Assembly (NCBI RefSeq): GCF_022539255.1
Contig: NZ_JAKZBV010000001.1
Span: forward strand, 1,736,001-1,800,000
DNA from: Sinomonas terrae
GTDB taxonomy: Bacteria; Actinomycetota; Actinomycetes; Actinomycetales; Micrococcaceae
Direction of reading: 5' to 3'
Length of the DNA: 64,000 nucleotides
This document shows positions 32,288 to 39,187 of this stretch, piece after piece. The notes beneath the pieces are model-generated. The model saw only the letters and a list, made by a program, of their open reading frames with translations. It was not told the origin of the DNA and did no database searches. The translations under genes were made by a program, and so were the position numbers. Position 1 is the first letter of the stretch; every line of letters begins with the position of its first letter.

Positions 32288-33328
32288 GTGACTGAGGAGA
32301 GCGGTACGGGACAGGGCGCTGGACCTGAGACGTCGGCCGACGGAGCCAGCGTGGACGAGGAACGTCCGCAGCAGATCCCCGAGAAGGCTTCAGAAGAGGG
32401 CACGGAGCAGCCTTCCCCGGAAGCGGTGGCCGGAGAAGAGGTGGGCGCGGAAGACGCGGGCGCGAATGACGCCGGAGCGCCGGCTTCGACGGCGACCCTC
32501 GCCAAGGTGCTCCTCGCCGTCGAGGAGCTTTGGCCGGAGTCCCTCGCCGAGGGGTGGGACGCCGTCGGCCTCGTGACGGGGCATCCCTCGCAGGAGGTGA
32601 CCAAGGTGCTCTTCGCGGTGGACCCCGTCCTCGAGGTGATCGAAGAGGCTGCGACGTGGGGCGCCGATCTCCTCATCACCCATCACCCCCTGCTTCTGCG
32701 CGGCGTCCATTCGGTCGCGGCGAACACCCCCAAGGGGAGGGCGGTGCACCGCCTGATCGAGTCCGGCACCGCATTGCTGACTGTTCACACCAACGGTGAC
32801 AGCGCAGTGGGCGGCGTCTCCGACGTCCTCGCCGACGCCCTCGGGCTTGAGAACGTCGAGCCGCTCACGAAGGCGGAGAACGGTCTGCCTGAGGAGGGCA
32901 TCGGTCGCGTCGGCGAGTTCCCCGAGATCACGAGTCTCGCCGACTTCGCTGGAACCCTGTTCGGGATCCTCCCCACGGTTGCCGGGGGAGTGCGGGTCTC
33001 GGGTGACCGTGACGGACTCGTGCGCCGCGTCGCGCTCTGTGGCGGCGCAGGGGACAGCCTCTTCGAGAGTGTCCGAGCCGCGGGCGCCGATGTGTATGTG
33101 ACCGCCGATCTTCGGCACCACCCGGCGTCTGAGGCTCGCGAATCGAGCCCTGACGGGCGCCCGTACCTCATCGATGTGAGCCATTTCGCGAGCGAGTGGC
33201 TGTGGCTGCCCGCGGCGGCGCAGGCGCTCGACAACGTCCTGCACGACCAGGGGCATGCGATCGACATCCGGGTCTCCACGGTCAATACCGACCCATGGGA
33301 CTTCATCCTCACGCCCGGCGAGGGATAG
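32288..33328 (+). CDS. Nif3-like dinuclear metal-binding protein (GTP cyclohydrolase 1 type 2 family)
   Basis: A member of the NIF3/YqfO/YbgI family, which forms toroidal hexamers with a two-metal site; its reaction is not firmly known. The 346-aa product has metal-ligand segments LLITHHPLLLRGVHS, TVHTNGDSAVGGVSDVLA and YLIDVSHFASEW. An unusual acidic, low-complexity extension of about 60 residues (Glu/Ala/Ser/Gly) precedes the fold, which begins near TATLAKVLLAVEELWPE. GTG 32288 follows GAGAGGA. The downstream zinc-ribbon gene is 45 bp away, the usual neighbour of this family in actinobacteria. Confidence 0.9.
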   Translation: MTEESGTGQGAGPETSADGASVDEERPQQIPEKASEEGTEQPSPEAVAGEEVGAEDAGANDAGAPASTATLAKVLLAVEELWPESLAEGWDAVGLVTGHPSQEVTKVLFAVDPVLEVIEEAATWGADLLITHHPLLLRGVHSVAANTPKGRAVHRLIESGTALLTVHTNGDSAVGGVSDVLADALGLENVEPLTKAENGLPEEGIGRVGEFPEITSLADFAGTLFGILPTVAGGVRVSGDRDGLVRRVALCGGAGDSLFESVRAAGADVYVTADLRHHPASEARESSPDGRPYLIDVSHFASEWLWLPAAAQALDNVLHDQGHAIDIRVSTVNTDPWDFILTPGEG

Positions 33329-33372
33329 AGTCGCAGCCACGAGCGGCACGCTCGAACCCGCTAGGAGGAACT

Positions 33373-34107
33373 ATGCCCAAAGCCCCCGCTGCCGAACAGC
33401 TCAAGCTGCTCGACCTCCAGGCGCTCGACGCGAAGCTCCATTCCCTGGACTTGCGCAGGCAGGCGCTCGACGCCGACCCGCGGCTTGTACCGATTGCGGA
33501 GGAACTGGCGGCTGCCTCGCGCGCCGCACGTGAGGCCGACCTCGCTGTCGAGGAAGCGCAGGCTGAGCTCGTCAAGGTCGAGCAGAGCGTCGAGCAGGTC
33601 AGCGCAAGGATCGAAAAGGACGAGGCGCGGCTCTACGCGGGTGGCCTCTCGAAGGACCTCCAGGCGCTCCAGCACGACATCGAGGGGCTCTCTGCGCGTC
33701 GCTCGGACCTCGAAGACGCGGAGCTCGAGGTCCTCGAACGGCTCGACGGCCTGCGCGGGCGACAGGCTGCTGCGGCAGCCGAGCTCGCTCAGGCGCAAGC
33801 AGCGAGCGCGGCCCTCCGGAGTGAGCTCGACGCTCAGCTCTCCGCCGTGGCCGAGGAGCGCGCCCACGTGGCTTCCGAGAGGTCAGAGGTCGCAGCCCAC
33901 ATTGATGGGGGCCTCGTCGAGGTCTACGAAAAGACCCTCGCAAAACGCGGTGTCGGGGCGGCGCGCCTGTTCCACGGCACCTCTGAGGGGTCGGGCATGT
34001 CTCTCAGCCCTGGTGATCTCGCCGCCATTCGCTCTGCCTCCGAGGACGATGTGGTCTTCTGCCCCGATTCGGGCTGCATCCTCGTGCGCTCACCCGAGTG
34101 GAGCTGA
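33373..34107 (+). CDS. CdsZ/DUF164-type coiled-coil protein with degenerate zinc ribbon
   Basis: A 244-aa protein: a long coiled coil (about 15-180, rich in Ala/Glu/Leu/Arg) followed by the C-terminal region that in relatives is a four-Cys zinc ribbon. Here the first CxxC is replaced (FHGTSEGSGMSLSPGDL) and the second reads VVFCPDSGCILVRS, with the Cys pair spaced by four residues instead of two. Zinc binding is therefore doubtful. ATG 33373 follows AGGAGG. It pairs with the Nif3-like gene, a conserved couple of unknown joint role. Its stop abuts the convergent yaaA stop with no gap. Confidence 0.85.
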   Translation: MPKAPAAEQLKLLDLQALDAKLHSLDLRRQALDADPRLVPIAEELAAASRAAREADLAVEEAQAELVKVEQSVEQVSARIEKDEARLYAGGLSKDLQALQHDIEGLSARRSDLEDAELEVLERLDGLRGRQAAAAAELAQAQAASAALRSELDAQLSAVAEERAHVASERSEVAAHIDGGLVEVYEKTLAKRGVGAARLFHGTSEGSGMSLSPGDLAAIRSASEDDVVFCPDSGCILVRSPEWS

Positions 34108-34875
34108 CTAGCCCTCGAGGACGAGGACGAGCGAGGAAGGCTTCCTGCCGGTGCCTTCGTGGAACTCGGCGTTCCAGCGTTCCCGCGCGGCTGTCAGGAG
34201 CGCTTCGGGGGTGCCGGCAGTCCGCCCCTTGCGGGTGAGCAGATGCCGGACGAACTCGCCCCGATGATGCTTCGCGAAATGGCTCACCACTGTTCGCTTC
34301 CCGTTCCGCTCGCTCAGGACGTCGACCGTGACCGTCCGGCTGGCCGGGGGAGCGTAGGCGGCGGCGTAAGTGCTCGATCGGCAGTCGACGACGAGGCCCT
34401 CGGAGGCGCGTTCGACGAGTGCCTCGGCGAGGTGCGGCTTCCAGAAGGAGGCGAGCCTCCCGAGGCCGGGGAGCGCCGTCGACATTGAGAGACGGTAGGC
34501 CGGGACGAGATCCGAGAAGCCCACCGCGCCCCACAGCGCCGAAATCACTACGATCGAGGCGTCGGCCTTCCGCCGCTGAGCGGGGGTGAGGGACGAGTAG
34601 CCGAGTGCCTCATACAGCACTCCTGAGTAGACCTGGTGCGCGGGCGCCGCCGGCTCGGCGTGAAGCCGCCGGTTGCGCTCGACGTCGTGCGCAAGGGAAG
34701 GTCCCACACCTAGGGCTTCAAGCGCATCGTGGCGCGCGCTGACCTCGGCGAGGCTCTCCATCACCTCCTTGCGCGCGACCTCGAGGCCGGGGAAGCTCAA
34801 GGCGGAAAGATCGACGGCGGCGCCCTCCGGGGCGGGGGTCTTGCCTTCGGAGGGCGGCAGGAGGATGAGCACCAC
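34108..34875 (-). CDS. yaaA: YaaA (DUF328) peroxide-stress protein
   Basis: YaaA lowers intracellular free iron under hydrogen peroxide stress in E. coli. The 255-aa protein opens MVLILLPPSEGKTPA and has the family motifs VYSGVLYEAL, VISALWGAVGFSDLVPAYRL and FWKPHLAEAL. VVSHFAKHHRGEFVRHLL is near the C-terminus. It is monocistronic on the minus strand and diverges from rnpB; its 3' end directly touches the stop of the zinc-ribbon gene, so no separate terminator space exists. Confidence 0.92.
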   Translation of the reverse strand: MVLILLPPSEGKTPAPEGAAVDLSALSFPGLEVARKEVMESLAEVSARHDALEALGVGPSLAHDVERNRRLHAEPAAPAHQVYSGVLYEALGYSSLTPAQRRKADASIVVISALWGAVGFSDLVPAYRLSMSTALPGLGRLASFWKPHLAEALVERASEGLVVDCRSSTYAAAYAPPASRTVTVDVLSERNGKRTVVSHFAKHHRGEFVRHLLTRKGRTAGTPEALLTAARERWNAEFHEGTGRKPSSLVLVLEG

Positions 34876-34944
34876 GGAATCCTACCGTCGCCCAGACGAA
34901 TCCGCCGTGCGGAGAAGAGGCGCACCGCCGGTAGAATGCTGGGG

Positions 34945-35357
34945 CGAGGTCAGGTCGGCCGGGCGATCGCGGGACGCTTCTTCCATTCAGGAGGGTGTCG
35001 CGAGGAAAGTCCGGGCTCCGCAGGGCAGGGTGGTGGGTAACGCCCACTCGGGGAAACCCGCAGGCCAGTGCCACAGAGAAGAGACCGCCGTCGCGGGCCA
35101 CGTCATCGACGCTGACCGTGACGGTAAGGGTGAAACGGCGGTGTAAGAGACCACCAGCTCCTCGGGTGACCGAGGAGGCTCGGTAAACCCCACCCGGAGC
35201 AAGGCCAGACAGGGCGCGTTCGAGGGCTGCCCGCCCGAGCGCCCGGGTAGGCCGCTTGAGGCCGCCGGCAACGGCGGTCCTAGATGGATGATCGCCTCCC
35301 ATGCTGGGGCAACTCGGCATGGTGACAGAACCCGGCTCACAGGCCGGCCTGTCCTCG
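34945..35357 (+). ncRNA. rnpB: RNase P RNA (bacterial type A)
   Basis: The catalytic RNA that matures tRNA 5' ends. The conserved core GAGGAAAGTCCGGGCTCC lies near 35000, AGGGTGAAACGG near 35128, GAGCAAGGCCAGACAGGGC near 35197 and ACAGAACCCGGCTCACAGG near 35326. The ends pair: CAGGTCGGCC at the 5' side with GGCCGGCCTG at the 3' side, plus CGAGG with CCTCG, which sets the boundaries. A -10-like TAGAAT (34932-34937) lies just upstream of the predicted 5' end; no -35 is evident. Confidence 0.96.
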
Positions 35358-35375
35358 CACCCGAAAGTGAGAGTC

Positions 35376-35391
35376 TGTGAGTGACTTCACA
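35376..35391. promoter_or_regulatory. CRP/GlxR-type binding site upstream of gapB
   Basis: TGTGA-GTGACT-TCACA is a perfect match to the cAMP-receptor-protein consensus (TGTGA-N6-TCACA), and the flanking C/G extend the palindrome to CTGTGA...TCACAG. Its centre is about 61 bp upstream of the transcription start predicted from the -10 at 35432-35437, the standard class I activation distance. Confidence 0.75.
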
Positions 35392-35410
35392 GGCGTTCCC
35401 GGCCTGTCCC

Positions 35411-35437
35411 TTGGATGCGGCCCGTAGAATTGATAAT
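35411..35437 (+). promoter_or_regulatory. Predicted gapB promoter
   Basis: TTGGAT (35411-35416) and GATAAT (35432-35437, preceded by TT as in extended -10 elements) are 15 bp apart. A TAGAAT at 35425-35430 is an alternative -10. The short spacer fits an activator-dependent promoter. Confidence 0.5.
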
Positions 35438-35559
35438 GAACGTGGAAGTTCAGGAGCCGGCTCTGCGATCGCAGTGTCGGCTTTCTTCGTGTCGGGCGCC
35501 AGCACCAGGCCCCGGCCGCGCACGACGGCGTGCGCAAGACCGCAGAGAAAGGCACCTGT

Positions 35560-37062
35560 GTGAGCATGACGGAGACAGCCCGTAAAGTGGACGCCAGCCT
35601 CAACATCTGGGTCGGCCGAGAGGCCGCGGCGGAAGAGATGATCCCCCTGATCGGGCGCCTGTACCGCGAGAACAACGTCGTGACCTCTGTTCACGGCCGC
35701 AGTCTTATCAACCAGTCCGTCGTGAGCCTGCTCAAGCTCCACCGTTGGGCCCGGCAGATCGACAGCGAGGAGCTCGACCTCGAGGAGACCCTCCCGATCC
35801 TGAGGGTCCTCGATTCGCTTCAGCTCGGCGCCGCGTCGCTAGATCTCGCGCGGCTCAACGAGAAGTTCCGTTCCGAGGGAGCCGGCCGCTCGCTCGAGGC
35901 GTTCCTCCGCGACGAACTCGCGCCCATCGTCGGGCAGCACGGAGCCGACCCCCGGCCGAGCACCGACGTCGTTCTGTACGGCTTCGGCCGCATCGGCCGA
36001 CTCGTGGCGCGCATCCTCATCGAGCATGCAGGCGGCGGCCACGGGCTTCGCCTGCGGGCGATCGTCGTGCGCAAGGGTTCGGACAAGGACCTCGTCAAGC
36101 GTGCGAGCCTCCTCCGCCGCGACTCCGTTCACGGTCCCTTCGAAGGAACCCTCACCGTCGACGAGGAGAACAACACCATCCTCGCGAACGGGACGCTCAT
36201 CCAGGTGATCTACTCCGACAACCCCGCAACGGTCGACTACACCGCGTACGGGATCGACAACGCGATCGTGGTCGACAACACCGGAAAGTGGCGTGACGAG
36301 GCGGGCCTTTCGCAGCACCTCGAGAGCAAGGGCGTTGCGCGGGTGCTCCTGACCGCGCCCGGCAAGGGCGGTCTGCCGAACATCGTCCACGGCATCAACC
36401 ACTCAGACATCACTGAAGCGGAGCGCATCGTCACTGCTGCTTCCTGCACGACCAACGCGATCACGCCGGTCCTCAAGGCCGTCAACGACAAGTTCGGCGT
36501 CGTTCACGGCCACGTCGAGACGGTGCACTCGTTCACCAACGATCAGAACCTCACCGACAACTTCCACAAGGGCGACCGCCGCGGCCGTTCTGCCGCCCTC
36601 AATATGGTGCTCACCGAGACCGGTGCGGCAAAGGCAGTCGCGAAGGCCCTTCCCGAGCTCGCCGGGAAGCTCACGGGCAACGCGATCCGCGTCCCCACCC
36701 CTGACGTCTCGATGGCCATCCTCAACCTGACCCTCGAGCACGAGACCACGAAGGACGAGGTCAACGCCTACCTGCGCGACGTGTCGCTGCATTCGGAGCT
36801 GCGGAAGCAGATCGACTACATCGCGTCCCCGGAGGTCGTCTCGACCGACTTCGTCGGGTCGCGTCGGGCTGGGATCGTCGACGGGCTCGCGACAATCAGC
36901 AATGGAAAGAACCTCGTGCTGTACGTGTGGTACGACAACGAGTTCGGCTACAGCTGCCAGGTGGTGCGCGTGCTCGAGGAGATGGCGGGCGTTCAGGCTC
37001 CTTCCTTCCCGGCTCAGTCCGCAGAGCGGGCGCCGCAGGAACTTTTGGCAACAACTCGGTGA
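35560..37062 (+). CDS. gapB: Glyceraldehyde-3-phosphate dehydrogenase, N-terminally extended (GapB/GapX type)
   Basis: From GTG 35560 the protein is 500 aa, far longer than the usual 330-340. Residues about 137-480 form the GAPDH: YGFGRIGRL for the dinucleotide, nucleophile Cys296 in TAASCTTNAITPV, His in VETVHSFTNDQ, and WYDNEFGYSCQ. The first 135 residues are a separate helical extension found in the corynebacterial second GAPDH, which acts in gluconeogenesis. AAAGG lies seven bases before the GTG; ATG 35566 is an alternative. A CRP-type site upstream suggests carbon-source control. A small coiled-coil gene follows. Confidence 0.9.
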   Translation: MSMTETARKVDASLNIWVGREAAAEEMIPLIGRLYRENNVVTSVHGRSLINQSVVSLLKLHRWARQIDSEELDLEETLPILRVLDSLQLGAASLDLARLNEKFRSEGAGRSLEAFLRDELAPIVGQHGADPRPSTDVVLYGFGRIGRLVARILIEHAGGGHGLRLRAIVVRKGSDKDLVKRASLLRRDSVHGPFEGTLTVDEENNTILANGTLIQVIYSDNPATVDYTAYGIDNAIVVDNTGKWRDEAGLSQHLESKGVARVLLTAPGKGGLPNIVHGINHSDITEAERIVTAASCTTNAITPVLKAVNDKFGVVHGHVETVHSFTNDQNLTDNFHKGDRRGRSAALNMVLTETGAAKAVAKALPELAGKLTGNAIRVPTPDVSMAILNLTLEHETTKDEVNAYLRDVSLHSELRKQIDYIASPEVVSTDFVGSRRAGIVDGLATISNGKNLVLYVWYDNEFGYSCQVVRVLEEMAGVQAPSFPAQSAERAPQELLATTR

Positions 37063-37103
37063 CGTCACTGGATTCACCCAGCGAGCGGGGGCAGGATGCA
37101 CCT

Positions 37104-37304
37104 ATGGAAGCGACTGAGCACGAGAGCACTCTGGAACACGCACTCGACGTGGCCAAGGAGAACGCGAAGCAGGCGCGCCGCTTGCTCGAGCACGCCAGGG
37201 CAAAGCTCGAAACCGGCGACGTGAGCCCTGAGCGGGTGACGCAGCTAGAAGAGCTGCTTCGAACCGCTGAGGAGGATCTGGCTCGGGTGACGAGGGAGCA
37301 GTAG
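37104..37304 (+). CDS. Small helical (coiled-coil) protein, 66 aa
   Basis: A short, charged, Ala/Glu/Leu/Arg-rich protein predicted to be mostly helix (HALDVAKENAKQARRLLEHA, then ERVTQLEELLRTAEEDLARV), with heptad-like leucines and no cysteine. I recognise no family. ATG 37104 has CAGGA eight bases upstream. GTG 37059, which overlaps the gapB stop as GTGA, is in frame and would give 81 aa and translational coupling. A strong terminator 76 bp after the stop closes the gapB unit. Confidence 0.6.
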   Translation: MEATEHESTLEHALDVAKENAKQARRLLEHARAKLETGDVSPERVTQLEELLRTAEEDLARVTREQ

Positions 37305-37380
37305 CCTCCCACCGTCACGGGTGAGAAGAACCGCCGTCTAGTCAGGCCGTCTAGTCAGAAGGACCCGTCTCGAGGAAGGG

Positions 37381-37420
37381 GGGGGGCGCCGCACGAAAGT
37401 GCGGTGCCCCCCTTCTTCTT
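37381..37420 (+). terminator. Strong intrinsic terminator after the gapB unit
   Basis: GGGGGGCGCCGCAC and GTGCGGTGCCCCCC pair (one G-T) around a GAAA tetraloop, followed by TTCTTCTTCTTC. Confidence 0.9.
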
Positions 37421-37523
37421 CTTCTTGCTTCTCTCTTAAGAGCTTCTCTTCCCTCTTGTGAGAGCAGTCGCGTTACGAAAGCTGTCCCGTTATGGGAGAC
37501 GTCCCCTAAGACGTCCCGTGGTG

Positions 37524-38096
37524 TCAGTGGCCGAACGGGTCGGGGTCGACCCCTGGCATCCAGGTCAGCCCGGGCACGCCCCACCCGTTCTTCTTGGCGG
37601 CTTTCTTCGCCTTGCGCGCGTAACGGTCCACGAGCTTGTCGACGTAGAGCTTCCCGTCGAGATGGTCGTACTCGTGCTGCATCACTCGGGCGAACCAGCC
37701 CGTCGCAATGAAGTCCACTGGCTTGCCGTCGCCGTCGAAGCCCTCGACGTGAGCCCAGTCGGCTCGCTTGAGCGGGTAGGACTCGCCGGGGAACGAGAGG
37801 CAGCCTTCCTCGTCCTCCTCGGGGTCTGGGGCAGTGCCTGGGACCTTGGTGAGGGTCAGCCGTGGGTTGACCACGACGCCGCGGGGAGGGGCGCCGTCGT
37901 CGTTCTTGTACTTGTAGACGAAGATCCGAAGGCCGACGCCGATCTGAGGCGCGGCGAGCCCGACGCCGTTGGCGGCGTCATTGGTCTCGTGCATGTCATC
38001 GATAAGGGCCCGCAGCTCATCGTTGAACTCGGTCACCTCCGCGGCCCTCCGGTGCAGGACAGGCTCGCCCCAGATGGTCACCGGATGGACGGTCAT
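37524..38096 (-). CDS. def: Peptide deformylase
   Basis: Def removes the N-formyl group from nascent proteins. The 190-aa metalloenzyme has its three motifs: GVGLAAPQIG, EEGCLSFPGE (metal Cys) and MQHEYDHLDG (two metal His and catalytic Glu). I chose ATG 38096, with GAGGAG ahead, over an in-frame start at 38153 that would run through the terminator hairpin. The C-terminal Lys/Ala-rich tail (YARKAKKAAKKNGWGVPG) is typical of actinobacterial forms. It is downstream of tRNA-His on the same strand, separated by a terminator. Confidence 0.95.
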   Translation of the reverse strand: MTVHPVTIWGEPVLHRRAAEVTEFNDELRALIDDMHETNDAANGVGLAAPQIGVGLRIFVYKYKNDDGAPPRGVVVNPRLTLTKVPGTAPDPEEDEEGCLSFPGESYPLKRADWAHVEGFDGDGKPVDFIATGWFARVMQHEYDHLDGKLYVDKLVDRYARKAKKAAKKNGWGVPGLTWMPGVDPDPFGH

Positions 38097-38140
38097 GTGT
38101 GGCTCCTCGCTCTGGCGGAAGGGTGGGCTGCGGGCCAATA

Positions 38141-38174
38141 CAAGAGGCCGCACGGCGAACCGTGCGGCCTCTTG
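38141..38174 (-). terminator. Terminator of tRNA-His
   Basis: CAAGAGGCCGCACGG and CCGTGCGGCCTCTTG pair perfectly over 15 bp around a four-base CGAA/TTCG loop. It lies 22 bp beyond the tRNA 3' end and before the def start. Confidence 0.88.
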
Positions 38175-38196
38175 CGCGGGGACTGCCCGCTGTCAG

Positions 38197-38270
38197 GGTG
38201 AGTAACGGGGGTCGAACCCGCGACCTTCTGGACCACAACCAGACGCTCTGCCGACTGAGCTATACCCACC
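38197..38270 (-). tRNA. tRNA-His (anticodon GTG)
   Basis: On the minus strand acceptor GTGGGTA pairs with TACTCAC. The D-arm is GCTCAGTCGGCAGAGC, the anticodon stem TCTGG/CCAGA encloses TTGTGGT (anticodon GTG), and the T-loop is TTCGACC. The extra 5' G (-1) opposite discriminator C, required for histidylation, is encoded at 38270. CCA is not encoded. Confidence 0.95.
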
Positions 38271-38293
38271 ACGCTGCACCAACGCACAACAAG

Positions 38294-38347
38294 AGACCAT
38301 GTCCCTTGAAAAGACCCCGTCCCTTGAAGAGACGATGTCCCTTGCCT
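38294..38347. repeat. Three-copy 18-bp tandem repeat
   Basis: Three consecutive 18-bp units (AGACCATGTCCCTTGAAA, AGACCCCGTCCCTTGAAG, AGACGATGTCCCTTGCCT) lie between tRNA-His and orn. A plus-strand frame of 23 codons (ATG 38299 to TAG 38370) runs through them, but it has no ribosome site, and I do not call it a gene. Confidence 0.8.
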
Positions 38348-38444
38348 GCCGCGCTGGCAACGACCACTAGTCTACCTGCTGTTCACGGATGCTTTTGCCA
38401 CTTCGAGCCAGTTGCTGCCAATTTTTCACGAACTAGCTTCCGGC

Positions 38445-39092
38445 TCACATGCTCGCTGCGGTGTCCTCGGTGCCTGCCCGGCCGGATGCCGACTCCACGA
38501 TCCGCTCGGCGATGCTGTGTGCGGTTGCCGAGTCCGGCCCGGGCTGCGGAACGAAGACGGCCTCCCTGTAGTAGCGGAGTTCGTCGATCGAGTCGCGGAT
38601 GTCGCCAAGGGCGCGGTGGCCGCCGGTCTTGGCGGGCGACTGGAAGTAAGCCCTCGGGTACCAACGCCTCGCGAGCTCCTTGATCGTCGAGACGTCGATG
38701 ATCCGGTAGTGGAGGTGCTCGACTACCTGCGGCATGTCCCGGGCGAGGAACATCCGGTCAGTGCCGACGGAGTTCCCGCCGAGCTGCGCCTTGTTGGGCT
38801 CGGGGACCCACTGGCGGATGTAGGCCATGACCTCGGCCTCGGCCGCCTCGAGGGTGAGGCCGAGGGGGAGCTCGTCGAGCAGCTTCGACGTCGTGTGCAT
38901 CTGGCGCACGAAGTCGTTCATGCCGGCGAGCGCTTCGTCCGAAGGCCGGATGACGACGTCGACTCCGTCGCCGAGGACGTTGAGTTCGGAGTCGGTCACG
39001 AGCACGGCGACTTCGATGAGAGCGTCGGTGGCGATGTCCAGCCCGGTCATCTCGCAATCGATCCACACGATGCGTTCAGCATGATTTGACAC
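38445..39092 (-). CDS. orn: Oligoribonuclease
   Basis: Orn degrades 2-5 nt RNA fragments and the pGpG product of c-di-GMP breakdown. The 215-aa DEDDh exonuclease has IVWIDCEMTGLD (Asp, Glu), LGGNSVGTDRMFLARDMP and GGHRALGDIRDSI (His and Asp). A 25-residue Ala/Ser/Glu tail follows the catalytic core. GTG 39092 is the start. It is divergent from the mptB-like gene across 95 bp. Confidence 0.96.
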   Translation of the reverse strand: MSNHAERIVWIDCEMTGLDIATDALIEVAVLVTDSELNVLGDGVDVVIRPSDEALAGMNDFVRQMHTTSKLLDELPLGLTLEAAEAEVMAYIRQWVPEPNKAQLGGNSVGTDRMFLARDMPQVVEHLHYRIIDVSTIKELARRWYPRAYFQSPAKTGGHRALGDIRDSIDELRYYREAVFVPQPGPDSATAHSIAERIVESASGRAGTEDTAASM

Positions 39093-39187
39093 CCTGCCAA
39101 TGTACCCGAGCGCCTCGTCGACGGCGTTCAGAGAGAGCCCCGGTGCTAAACTGAGGCTCTCTCCCGGCTTTGATCGAAGGGTGACCT

